A stretch of DNA of 64,000 bases, taken from NCBI GenBank assembly GCA_022749755.1, contig CM040453.1, forward strand, positions 3,680,102-3,744,101, written 5' to 3'. Below, piece after piece: positions 13,401 to 25,601 of the stretch. The position numbers and the translations under genes were made by a program. Within the stretch, counting starts at the first letter, position 1. Each line of letters opens with the position of its first letter. The DNA is from Azadirachta indica (Eukaryota > Streptophyta > Magnoliopsida > Sapindales > Meliaceae). Under the pieces are notes generated by a model. It worked only from the letters and a program-made list of their open reading frames with translations. It had not been told where the DNA came from and ran no database searches.

Positions 13401-16400
13401 TCAATCTGTTCTTTGTTCCTTCAACTTCGTTGAAAGGTTACGCTCCTCATCCAAACAACATCCACTTGGAACACTTTTATCATCTGACTGTGCATCCAAC
13501 TTCCCAAGGCTATCACATCTCTTTACAACAGTGGCATCTCCAATTGTCGAACTTCCAGACAACGAAACTAAAGCAATGCTGTTCCTGATTGCATCAACAT
13601 CTCTGGTTCCACAATAGAGACCCCGGCTTCCAGCAACAAGCATACTTTGTGTCTCATTGGCACTGGTCAGAACAGCAGGCAGTACGTCCATCAATGGAGG
13701 GTTGGTCTGGCTTGAACTGCTAATGAGCAGCCTCAGGGTCTCTCTTGCACCATTTTCCACAACAGAATCACCCTCAGGAATCAATGGGTTCACGAGTTTC
13801 GGGTGCAAAGGAGGAATGGTTGTTGAAATGGCAGGACCTGCACTTACCAGGTAGCCTTGACCAGAAGAGCAAACGTCAATAACCGGAACATGGACAATTG
13901 GGTCACAAATTAGAGGAGTGAAAGTTGGGATTTGTTGAGAACTTGGCACCTGCAACCGAACCAACGGATCAGGCAGAAATGCTGGGAAATCTAACGAAGG
14001 AATATCAGCCAGGTTGCGAGGCGGGGTTGGCTTCAACAAATTAGAGGACGTGGTAACTGATAACAAAGAAGATAAGGGTGGGACTGACGGTGATTCGCTT
14101 AACGAGCTCTGTGGGAGATGCGGCGGAGTTGTCGGAAATTGCAGTGATGATGAACCTAGGGGACACCAACAATAGTAAGGAGAGAAAAGCTGCGAGCCTA
14201 TGGAAGGGACTTGAGTTGCTAGGCTTGAAGTTGGTGGGACAGCCAACTTGCCTAGTGGTTCTAGAGGACTCGGGAACAATTGGCAATTTTTGGCTTCAAC
14301 AACGTCGTCAGTTTCAGATGGATTAGAAAACAATTCATCAGTAGTAACTGGTAAAGTTACCATCAGGTTGTCAACAGCAGACAAATAACCATCCCCCCTT
14401 CGCCTCAACTTTTCTCTAGCGGCATTTCTTAAGGAGGACAAATTTCTTGGAAGGCCCTCCTTAAAGGAACTTGATCTTGGACTTAGGCTACCCTGGTAGA
14501 GTGAATTAGCCTTTAATGCTTGACTGCCTGAGTGCCGAGATCGTAGGGATTTTAGTGATGTGGATGAACATTGACCATTTTGACTTGCATCAGACAACTC
14601 AGATGTGGGACCAAATGAATGAGTGAGGGAACTTGTACAACTTGCTCGACCATTGGTTAGTGATGATCCCACCAGATAAGCTCGGAGGTGAGTTGCTAGG
14701 TACCCAAGGCGTGACTCACTGATTCCAGTTAATTCAGAAATTGATGGTTTCCTTATGATTAGATCCTTCATCTGTGACATTTATGAAAAAGAGAAAAAGA
14801 AAGCAAGGAAAAATTTAAACCCATACCAAAAACAGTAACATGCTTCAGTTAATTATTGAATAACTAATTTGTGAGTGTGTGCGCACGCGAGTAGACATGC
14901 ACTCGTCATTGGAAAGCCATACACACCTTGAAAATCAATTCAATTCCCAGAAGCTTAGACCTTTCTGAGCACCAGAAGTATGCAGCTCTGCCATCTGGAC
15001 TCTTTACAAGGAATGATCGGCCAGAATTATCTGCAAGGATATCATCAATGACAACAGCAGAGCACTCAGATTTACTACTTAATGTAAGTAGTCTCTCCGT
15101 ATGACCATCATCGCCAATAAATGAGAGGCGTAAATCAGATGTTGGCAAGATCGTAAGACTTAAATTCCCTCTGCACAAATATAAAAAAGATAGAAACAGT
15201 TGAGAAAGAAGAAAATGGGAAAATTATAAAAAAAAAACACAAACAACAAAAAACGTAAAGCAGGGAAGTGAAGCAATTTACAATGTAGAAATTCTGGATG
15301 AGAATTTAGCAGAAAATAACAGTGAGAAATAATAGTGCCTAAATCATAAAATGAATTCAATGAATTTCTAATTGGGATAAATCCCAAGTCATATTTCAAG
15401 TGTACACAGATTTAGAGTATCAGGGGATCTAGACAATTAAAGCATGGAAGACTCATCACCTTCAAGTCAAGCCCCAGTTTTAAAAACATCCTTATTACAT
15501 AGGGTTATAACTCATCTATCTCGCAATGTAATAGCATCTAGAAATAACAAAGACAGGACTATCGAAAATGTCAAATACTGCTGACTGATAGAAAGCTGAC
15601 TATCACCTAACCCACAAAGCACATTGCCTACAATGACAGAGTTATTAGCATGTAGTCCATCAACATTCTAGAAAATGACATCGAGAAGCAATACAAATAT
15701 TCCCCCTTCCAATTCAGTCATGCATGCCATCTGTACATGTGGCATTAGGTTAGATTGTAGATAAGGTCAAAATCAAAAAATCCAAACTTCTATGGGGATC
15801 CAGTCCGGAAGACACCAATTAATCTTTGCATTTGGGAACAAAAGAGATATATTCTTACTGCAAACCACCAATTTCACAGATATATCAATATACGTACGTA
15901 TACACAATGTATGATGATAACAGACAGGCCGTTCCATAAACTGTTCAAGGTTTTACTTTAAAAACAAAGGTAATAGAGAGCAAAAATAACATTACAGAAT
16001 AGAAAGAACGGCAAAGATGTACACAAGAACAATGCTAAAAAAAAATTGAACATTTCAAAGCATAGCAATCAATTTCAAAAGAAAATGAACAGAATATTAA
16101 CATTCATCAACTTCGTATCACAAGCATATTAACATCAAGGCGTAGCACTCAATTTCATTGTAATTAAAATATTGACCCTACATACACAAGAAGCAGCAGC
16201 AAACCATATAATGTAGGAGATGAAACTACCTTTACTTCCCCTTAATTCAGAGATCATTATAGAATACGCCCACTTTACCTACAAGTCAAAAGATATATTT
16301 ATTTGGAAGAATGAACATTATCACCATCAATAAACTAAATATAGAATCCTACAACTTCTACCATAATCCACCATTACCGGATATTTTCCAACAATATTAT

Positions 16401-18176
16401 TTGAAAGACAAGCCAGTCGACAATGCCGCAGGATATTAACCATAAATGCACTCCTAAATCAGAATCTAGAGAGACAACATAGAGAAAACTGGAAAATTAA
16501 GTAGTTCACTAAGACTTATTTAAAACTGTTATATTGACATGCCATAATTTTATATAGACCTCCAAACTATTAGCACAGCAATAATAATTCCCTTAAAATC
16601 TGAAAATACTTCAACAAGTCTAAGAATAACATCAGAAGACTGTAAATCAAATTGAATATTAGTCATCAAAATTTCCATGATAATGATCAGTTCAAAGTAC
16701 ATGTCCAATAATGATCAAATCAACTAAAGTTAATAATAATACCCAAAAAAGGCACATTTTTGTTTTTTGAATACAAAGATGATTTCACCATTTAAATAGG
16801 AAAACAGTAGCCATATAGGTCTTGAGAAATGAGCACATGCGCATCTGATATACTAATGTGACGTGCAAACTTACAGGCATATTAACATTCTTGACATACT
16901 GCAAAACATCAGAACATTTTATCAAGTATATTTTAAACCAGCTGCCAGCATGTGATACTGAAGCATTACTGCTTAATATAGAGCAATTTAATTGCCATCA
17001 GATAGCTGCAAAAAGCACCAGCATTTCCATAAAGACAACTTTGCATACTCCATAACTGAATTCGTCAAAATTATATAACAAGTAGACCAAGAAGTTTACG
17101 AAATAAAAAATGTTGCTTCCTGGAACAACACAGCAATGGTTTTTTGCATTTTCAAATTGATTCATTGTAATAGCACAAAGATACAACACGAATTAAAATA
17201 ATACAATAAAATGTACATCCAAATATATCAAAAACAAACTATAATAAACTATTTATAAAGTTACGTGAAAAATTTAACAAAACATCTAATAATAAATACA
17301 TATCTATGAATCAACTTTCATACATGTTCTTTTACTCTTTCTTTTATTTAGTGAGAATAAAATTTCACAGATGATTGCACGAGCAAATATACCATCAACA
17401 ATTTAACTCCCACATTTTTCTATAATGATGAATTACAATGTTAGCAGAAGGAAAACGAGCAAAATATTCAATGCTAAAATCAACAATCATGCTTCAATGC
17501 AACAAATACAAAACTAAAACCAACATTCACGCTTCAATCATATACACAGGCAAATAAAGACACCAATATCACCGCTAATCCAGTTACCTTACAGAAGTTG
17601 GGCATAATAGAGTCCCCTGCTTGTTGATTTTCCCGACTCTGATTGACACAAGCGGTATGCAAAAGCACCTCGCGAGTATGCACACTTCCGACGGCTCAAA
17701 GTGCTGTTATTGTATCGCATCAAATCATATACAAAAAGAAGAACAAATCGTTAGCACAATCAATAATACTCTACTCTAAAAGAAAATAAAATGATCAAAT
17801 TCAACAAACCAAAAAGTCATGACACGAATACCTGACTCAGATGAGCCAACAACCGATCTTCCGCAATACCGCAGGACGCGTTTGACTTTAGCAACGGTTT
17901 CAACCTCTCATCGGCTCGACAAGCTCCCATAACCTGCATATCCAGAGCCTGAAGCCACTGCAAAACCCTATCTTCCCGATCGCTGTGCTGTAGCAACAAA
18001 TCTCCGTCTCTTTCATCGACGAATATATCAGTCAATCGCTCCGTCAACCCGATCTCTCGCGATCCGACGTTCGAGACATCGCCAGTCGATGATACCGATG
18101 ACGTGTCGGTGTAATCATCACCGTTTGATTGATCTGCGCGATCGTCGATCGTTTCTTGCTTCTTAGTGTTCGACAT
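13401..18176 (-). CDS. Plant-specific protein of unknown function (691 aa)
   Basis: Exons: 18176-17832, 17703-17588, 15170-14927 and 14771-13401. Junctions are GT..AG and the frame is continuous; the third intron is about 2.4 kb. Residues 1-60 are acidic and Ser/Thr-rich. Residues ~40-153 include TERLTDIFVDERDGDLLLQ and HFEPSEVCILARCFCIPLVS. Residues ~155-235 form a compact hydrophobic block (GNLSLTILPTSDLRLSFIGDD ... GRAAYFWCSER) followed by MKDLIIRKPSISELTGISES (from 236). The C-terminal half is Ser/Pro-rich and probably disordered, with a conserved-looking end containing GLYCGTRDVDAIRNSIALVS. No signal peptide or membrane segment was seen. I think the Arabidopsis relative is the locus beside SPC25, described only as an unknown or flocculation-like protein, but that is from memory. 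The function is not known. Confidence 0.82.
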
Positions 18177-18624
18177 GACGAATTTGTTACGGATTATTTA
18201 ATTGAAAACAAAATCGCAACCCTAGATTTCAATCTCTCCCGAAAAATCGGGGCTGAAATGCTAAGAATATTTCGAATTAAAAGAAAAGAAATTAAATGAT
18301 GAAAATTAATGGAAAGAGAAGGTTTTCGAGAGAGAGAGAAAATATCTTCCACGAGAAGATTTCTGGTTAGAGATGTTTTGTATGGTTGGTTGCAGAAATG
18401 CCAAGATAAGGAGAGTCCAGAAGATACAATATATCATAAGAAGGCGAAAAACGATTCCAGCCGGATTTAAAAGGGGGGGTTATGGTTTATTAAATTCAGT
18501 TTTGTTATCGGTTTAATATCCGTGACGTCAGCGGTTGGCTTTGTGGGGTCTACAATGAGTTTGTTGTTGACGGAGCTCCACGTCAGTTTAAGGTTTTGTC
18601 CGTTTGTAGAGGGATGGGTCTGGC
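18177..18624 (-). promoter_or_regulatory. 5' UTR and proximal promoter of the unknown 691-aa gene
   Basis: The region upstream of ATG 18176 contains a purine-rich GA run (about 18328-18341 on the plus strand) typical of plant leaders or core promoters. It is bounded at 18625 by a non-autonomous hAT-like element, so the native promoter may be short or may have been altered by the insertion. Confidence 0.45.
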
Positions 18625-19244
18625 CAGAGATGGCAAAATTCTTCGTAGACCCTATATTCACGAGATCTATTCTCATAACAGAATTCAAATAAATTTACAG
18701 AAAGTAAGATAAAAATTAGAGATAAATTAATTTTTAATTTATAAATAAAATAAAATTTAATTTATCTCTATCTATCTCATTTCTTACTTTTTTTTTTATT
18801 AAAATATAATATAAATATATTATAATTTATAAATTAAATTATATATATATAATATATTTTTATATCATAATTTTTAAATATATATATTATAATTAAATAT
18901 AATTAATAATAAAAAAAAATAAAAAATTATGAATTAATATTATAAAAATTAGAATATATAAATAAAAAATTAAAAATTAAAAAGATTATTTTTAATAATA
19001 TATTAATAATATTTTTATTTAAACTAATTAAAATTTTATATTATTATTAAAATTAATTTATAAAAATAATATAAAATAGAAAATTGATATAGAAATAGAA
19101 AATTTATTTCCTATTTAGGGATTCTTAATCCTTATTTTATTAAATTTAATAAAAAATAAGATAAAAAATAAGAATTAAAATAAAAAATTGGATAGAAAAT
19201 GGGACATTTCTTCCTATCCTCGCCTCGTCTCGTTACCATCCCTA
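18625..19244. mobile_element. Non-autonomous hAT-like element (MITE), 620 bp
   Basis: The left end reads CAGAGATGGCAA and the right end, reverse-complemented, reads TAGGGATGGTAA, forming short terminal inverted repeats of the hAT type. Flanking 8-bp sequences GGTCTGGC (18617-18624) and GGTTTGGT (19245-19252) agree at 6 of 8 positions, as expected for an old target-site duplication. The interior is extremely AT-rich with no coding capacity. The ends resemble those of the larger hAT element at 20761. Confidence 0.65.
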
Positions 19245-20760
19245 GGTTTGGTTCAGTTAACGGAGACGGCGGAGTCGAGGGTGGGGTAGGGAGAAAGAGA
19301 AAAGTTAAATAACGTTAACGAGGAGGAACAATAAAGGGAACGCGTGCGTGTGAAATGCGTAAGCTTTTATCTTTAATTAATTTAGTTAATTAGTCTAGTT
19401 ATGTTTCTTAATTGAGAAAATTATTTGGAGCGTAGGGTATTGATTAATTAAATTAATTTCAGACCTAAATTTCTTGATAGGCGAGCGTGACCCCAGAAGT
19501 AGGAATTGTCAAGAACTCAAAAGTCTATGACAAATATCTCTTTCTGCGTAGGTCCCGCGTCAATAATTCAGTATTGACTGTTATGGACAACTGGATTTCA
19601 TTGTAACATAAACAACATGCACACTAGCTATTTGTCCTTTAAAACGGAAGACTACTATTTGCATTATCCTATAAACTGGGATAACAATTGGCAGGCCCTA
19701 AATCTTTAAAAAAATATCAATCAAAGATAGGAAAATTGACCTGTACCCCTACCTATACACAAACTCTCTAAAGTTTCAAAAATTACAAATATTTTTGATA
19801 TTTAAATAAACGACAGATATCTCAGACATTAGTTTATAGTTAGTTTTGGAGGGATAATTTTATAATTTTAACTATGATAAGAAAAATTAAAAGAATTTCT
19901 AATAAATCCAATGCAATCACTTTTCTACTCTTATCATTCATTTTTTACATTAACAACCCTAATTTCTTATAGCAAACTCATAGTCGTAGTCGCCACCGCC
20001 GTTACCAGCCCCATCACCACTCCTCACACTTCCGTCACTAGCCATCGTCGCCATCTCTTTGCAGCTTCGCCATCAAGCCAACGGCATCAGCCATTATCCA
20101 AGCTTCCTCCATCACGCAGTGCAATACACGCCATTTGTTGATATGACGTTGTCGTCATCTCTACCATCCTCGAGCCGTTAATTGCACTCGCATGTATCTA
20201 CCGCCACGCAGTTGAGCAATCGAACTCGGTTTTGGGATTTTTTTCTTTTTTTTAACTCATCTAGTTTTATAAATTGATTATTTATAGTTTTTGTTTCAGT
20301 TTTAAATTGATAATAAAATGGAATATTGGGTGGCAAATAGTGATTGATTGATGATAAAGAAAGAGAATTATCGGTATGTTCTTCGTCTTGAATGATAAAA
20401 AATAAATAATTAAATTTGATTTAGTCTAACTCATGGTGATTATTTATTAAAAGATGATTATAGTTGTTCCTGAAAACAATTTACTTACAACATTAAAATT
20501 AAAAAAAGTATTTTTAAAAATATTTTTTTTATGTAAAAAAGGGTTTGGAGTTAGATCTCAATAACACTATCAAAATAATTTTTTCAAATAAATTACTGAG
20601 TTAGTGTAATCATTTGATATTGTTAGTATTCAACATAAAGTTGTATTAAATTTTATGGGTGACCGACAATTTACCCAGTTGATTGAGATTAGTGAGATTG
20701 ATAATTTTGAAAGCTCCAAGAAGCCCGCCTAAGTATAAATAGGAAGAAAGGTAACTTACT
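19245..20760. other. Intergenic spacer between two hAT elements
   Basis: No gene was recognised. A GC-richer island at about 19980-20220, rich in CACC, CGCC and CATC triplets, stands out from the AT-rich surroundings and gives only low-complexity Ser/Thr/Pro/His text. It could be repeat debris. Confidence 0.5.
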
Positions 20761-21995
20761 TAAGGATGGCAACGGTATATGTTTTTTGTGAATATCCATC
20801 CCTATCCGATCCTTATAAATAAAATATGATAATTGAAAAAAGGGACATAGATAGGATACGGTAATTATATATAATATTTATTTAGAATACAATACGAATG
20901 TGGATATCTTAAATATCAGCGAATAATCCATACAAAATATTCGTTTTACTAATTTTTTTAATCAAAACAACGGCATATTCCGTATTCGATTCTTATGGAT
21001 AAAATATGATTATTGAAAAAAGAGATTTACATAGAATATGGTAATTATATATAATATTCAATTAGAATACGGTACGAATGTGAATATTCTGAAATATCCG
21101 CGAATAATCCGTATAGGATATCTGTTTTACCATTTTTTTAATCAAAACAACAGCATTTTGGATAATTTAAAATGATGTCGTTTTAAGCTATATGTTTATA
21201 AACTATAGTAAACTCTTATTCGAAAGTCATCTCTTTTGTCTTCATTTTTTTTTACTCCGCTAAACAGCCGTCCTTTCCTCTCCAATCTCTGCATCATGCA
21301 ATTATTGAATTCCAAATTTAATTAATATATAAACTTTACAAGCAAAACCTTTGATTTGACATAGATTGTAGGTATGTTTCAATTTTTTCTTTTACCTACT
21401 AACTTGATTCAAATTATTTTGTTGTGAATGATTATTTTATATATATTTAATGTATTAGTTTTAGGGATAGCAACGGTATCCATTTTTGCGAATATCCATC
21501 CGTATCCGATCCTTATGGATAGGATGTGGTAATTGAAAAAAAGATATAAATAGGATACAGTAATTATATATAATATGAGTTTAAGATACAGTATGAATAT
21601 GGATATCCTAAAATATTCACAAATATTCATATAGGATATTCGTTTTACTATTTTTTTAATAATTTTTTTAATCAAAACAATAGCATTTTGGATAATTCAA
21701 AATAATGTCATTTTAAGCTATATATTTATAAACTATAGTAAACCCTTATTTGAAAGTTATCTCTTTTATATTCATTTCTCTTTACTCCGCTGAACAGTTG
21801 TCTTCTCCCCTCCAATCTCTCCATCACACAATTATTGAATTCCAGATTTCATTAATATGTACACTTTACCAACAAGCCTTTTAATTTGACATGGATTCAG
21901 GGTATATTCCAATTTCTTCCTTTGCCTGCTAACTTGATTCAAATTATTTTATTGTGAATGATTATTTTATATATATTTAATATATTGGTTTTGTG
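20761..21995 (+). repeat. Reiterated left end of the hAT element (three copies)
   Basis: Subterminal sequence containing 'CCTTATGGATAAAATATG'-like text followed by AATTGAAAAAA and GGTAATTATATATAATAT occurs at about 20811, 20991 and 21511. The first two are about 180 bp apart. The second and third belong to a ~520 bp duplication (about 20970-21470 against 21470-21995). A TAGGGATAGCAACGG terminus is regenerated inside the element at about 21473. Confidence 0.75.
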
Positions 21996-22398
21996 ATGAA
22001 TTATTTAATCATAATATATATTCCATTGAAGAATAAAAAATACATTAAAGAGATAAAGAAAGGAAATCCAAATTGTTTTTGTTTCTAGGATTTGATGTGT
22101 GTGTAATATTATCTTAAATCCCTTAGATGTATTTTTTATTATTTTATCTAACTAGCTAGTTTCAAGATCAGTTTTCTTTACAATAGCTCATGAGCCAATG
22201 AATTGCAAAAGCAAACTAATAATTAATATGTTATCACATTAACATATATTCTGATTTAATACTTAACCTATTATCACATTAACATTATATTGATTTTCTT
22301 ATGAAAATTTTTCTTGACAATTTTTATTTTTATTATTGCTACACTATAAACTTAGAAATTGATCAACTAAATTGTTAATTTGTAAGTGAAAAATAGAC

Positions 22399-24850
22399 AT
22401 GAATTTGATGTTAACAAGATCTGATGAACAACTCACTCTTAGTAATGTTCCTGGCCAACTTAATGAAACAAATTCAACTCAAATTCCAGAGACTACATGT
22501 AAAGAACTTACAAGTCCAACTATTAGTAAAAAATTGATTTCAAGTGCATGGAGTCATTTTAAGAGGCAAAAAAATAATAATTCTGGTTATCAGAATGCAA
22601 CTTGTTTGTATTGCAATAAAGTAATGCTTCATAAGTCAAAAAATAGAATCGCACATCTACACAATCATTTAAGAGCATGTCCTCGTAAAAGACAAGCTAA
22701 CATAAATTATGCCATGAGGAGATTACAAGCTCATACAATTGATGGAAAAACGAAGGTGTTTACTTTTTCTTTTGATCAAGAAAGTGTTAGGAAAAAGCTT
22801 GCATGAATATCTTGCATGAATATCCCTTTAATATGGTTGAATACATAGGGTTTACAAAATTTGTCAAAACTCTTCAACCTATGTTTAAAGTCATTTCCTG
22901 CAATACACTTAAAAATGATATTTTAAAGATTTATGAGTATAAGAGAGTTAAAACAATTAGTTTGTTAGAGGCAAATCGAGGAAGAATTGCTATCACTACT
23001 GATATATAGACTTTTAGCAATCAATAAAAAGGCTTTATGACAATAACGACACATTTTATTGATGACTTTTAAGTTATGCAAAGTCGCATTATGAAGTAAT
23101 TTCTGAAAAATTAAAATTTTTTATTTTCTCACTAGATATCTTATATATGATATAACATGGTGTTTATTATTAATAACTAATATTTTGTTAGGCTTATATA
23201 TATGCTATGTCTACACACTGCTAAAGTACTTGGTGAAACTTTAATGGAATGTTTGTTGAATTGGAACATTGATTACAAATTATCTATCTTGACTGTCAAT
23301 AATTGTAGTACAAATAATGTCATGATTGAAATTTTGTTGGAGAAACTTGATAGTGGTTCATTATAATTGAATTGCTATCACTATTGATATGTAGACTTCT
23401 AGCAATCAATAAAAAGCCTTTATGACAGTAACGACACATTTTATAGATGATTTTTGGGTGATGCAAAGTCGCATTATGATATAATTTCTAAAAAATTAAA
23501 TTTTTTTATTTTCTCACTAGATATCTTGTACATGATATAACATGATATTTATTATTAATAACTAATATTTTGTTAGGTTTATATAAATGCCATTTCTATA
23601 CACTACTAAAATACTTCGTGAAACTTTGATGGAATGTTTGTTGAATTGGAACATTGATTGCAAATTATCTACTTTGACTGTCGATAATTATAGTACAAAT
23701 GATGCAATGATTGAAATTTTCTTGGAGAAACTTGATAATGATTCTTTGTTATTGAATAGAAAATTATTTCACATGCGATGTATTGCACATATATTGAATT
23801 TAATTGTGAAGGATGGCATGGCTATGATAAATGAAAGTATTGAGAGAATCTATAATAGTATTTTATATTGGACATTAACACTAAAAAGAGAGGAGACATT
23901 TGTTGGGACAACTTGTAAGTTAAATATTTCTTGTACTAAGAAGTTAATTGCTGATTGTGAGACTAGATGGAATTTTACTTATTTGATGCTTAAAAGTTCT
24001 TTTGATTTACAAAAAAGTGTTTCCACGTTTAAAACAATGAGAACCGCAATATAAATGTTTGTCTACTTATGAAGATTGGATGTTTGCGAAAGAAATTTGT
24101 GATGGGCTTAAATCGTTTTATGAAATAACTACATTATTTTCTGATACTAAATATCCTACAATTAATCTTTTTTTTCCAAATATTGGTGAGATTAAATTGT
24201 CTATTAGGAAGTGACTTAATTCTACTAATGGTGAAATGAGGATGATAGCTGAAAAAATAATTGAAAAGTTTGACAAGTACTGAAATATGGTTCATGGAAT
24301 GACAGCTGCAGAAATTATTTTTAACCCAAGATAAAAGTTAAAATTGGTGCAGCATTATTTTTCTTTGTTGTATGGGAATTATTATACAATTGAAATTGAG
24401 AAAATTCGTAGTTTTTGTTATACATTGGTAAAAGATTATCAATTAAGGTCTAAAATGAATGAGGAATTTGTTCATTCTTCTTCAGTTGCTTCATCATCTT
24501 GTTCAAAGAGGGTTTACTCAAAAATCGAAAAACGATTAGCACAATTTAATATATTAGTAAATCAAAGCACTTGTATTATTCAAACTAAATTTGAGTTGAA
24601 TTATTATTTGGATGAAAATGTCATTCCAAGATCAGAGAAGTTTGATATATTAAATTAGTAAAAGACATATGGTTCAAAATATCCTACTTTGCAAGAAATA
24701 ACTAAAAATGTTTTAGCTATTCTTGTATTCACAATTGCATCAGAATAAGCTTTTAGTACAAGTAATAGATTCGTGTCTCCACGTCGTAGTATATTTCATC
24801 CGATGATATTGGAGGCCTTAAAGTGTGCTCAAAATTAGTTATGGGTTGAA
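22399..24850 (+). pseudogene. hAT transposase pseudogene
   Basis: The N-terminal segment (22399-22806) holds a BED-type zinc finger: SAWSHFKR, then CLYCNK and HLHNHLRAC with the C2H2 spacing. A 13-bp tandem duplication at 22798-22823 sits at the end of this frame, and a stop follows. The next segment (about 22811-23010) carries NMVEYIGFTKFVKTLQPMF and ITTDI, the region of the first catalytic Asp. A central segment (about 23620-24054) has LTVDNYSTNDAM and CIAHILNLIVKDG. The C-terminal dimerisation region (about 24660-24850) has YPTLQEITKNVLAI, then an in-frame stop just before AFSTSNRFVSPRRS. Several TAG and TAA stops and frame changes rule out a working enzyme. Confidence 0.85.
22984..23750 (+). 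repeat. ~383 bp tandem duplication inside the transposase
   Basis: Unit 1 (about 22984-23366) and unit 2 (about 23367-23750) both run from GAATTGCTATCACTA through AACGACACATTTTAT and ACTAATATTTTGTTAG to GAGAAACTTGATA. The copies differ by scattered substitutions. The duplication repeats the ITTD-type and TVDN-type coding segments and destroys the reading frame. Confidence 0.85.
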
Positions 24851-25601
24851 TTTAATGGTTATAAAGTGTACTTATTTTTTAATATATTCTTAATCATCAT
24901 TAATTCACACTTTTTATAATTAAATTTTTTTATTAATGGTAAGATTTAAATTCTTCAACACAAATAGAAAGTATTAAATATTTAGAAGATGAAGATGTTA
25001 TGGATAAGGTAAATACTATTACAATGATTAGATATTATAAGGATATTTTATATTAATAATTTAATTTCAAAAGAGTTGTTGACTAGTTGAATTTAAATTT
25101 TTTATTTGTGCATTGTAGGAATCATGTTGGATGGGCTCTACAAATCTTGAGTTAAAATGAAATTTGGTTGAACTTTGATGACAATAATGATTGTTGATAT
25201 AGATTATTGGTGGAAGTTTTTTATAAATTTTCTGAATTATTATTATTGTTGAATTTAAATTTTATATTGTTAGAATTATATATATTTTTATGATATTAAT
25301 ACGATATCGAGTTTTATTATAATTTATTAATATAGTATATTAATTTATAAAATATTAAAAATCAAATTATGAATATATTATTTTTTTAATTTTACTGTTT
25401 TTGATTAGGATATGAATATATCCATAAAATATCCATTAAGATGTGAATATTAATAAATATCCATTCTGTAAGATATGGATATTAAATATAATATCTGCCA
25501 CAAATATGAATAGAATATGGATATAAATTTTTTTTGTTGGATACGGTTATGGATATTGAAATATTTATACTCTATTCTATCTATTACCATCCGTAAACTT
25601 C

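Larger units (their letters stand above)
20761..25595 (+). mobile_element. Degenerate hAT DNA transposon, ~4.8 kb
   Basis: The left end TAAGGATGGCAAC and the reverse complement of the right end TACGGATGGTAAT match at 10 of 13 bases. The flanks AACTTACT (20753-20760) and AACTTCCC (25596-25603) match at 6 of 8 and fit an 8-bp hAT target-site duplication. The interior encodes a broken transposase with an N-terminal BED zinc finger and a C-terminal hAT dimerisation region in the usual order. The left subterminal region is amplified. The element is inactive by inspection. Confidence 0.75.
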
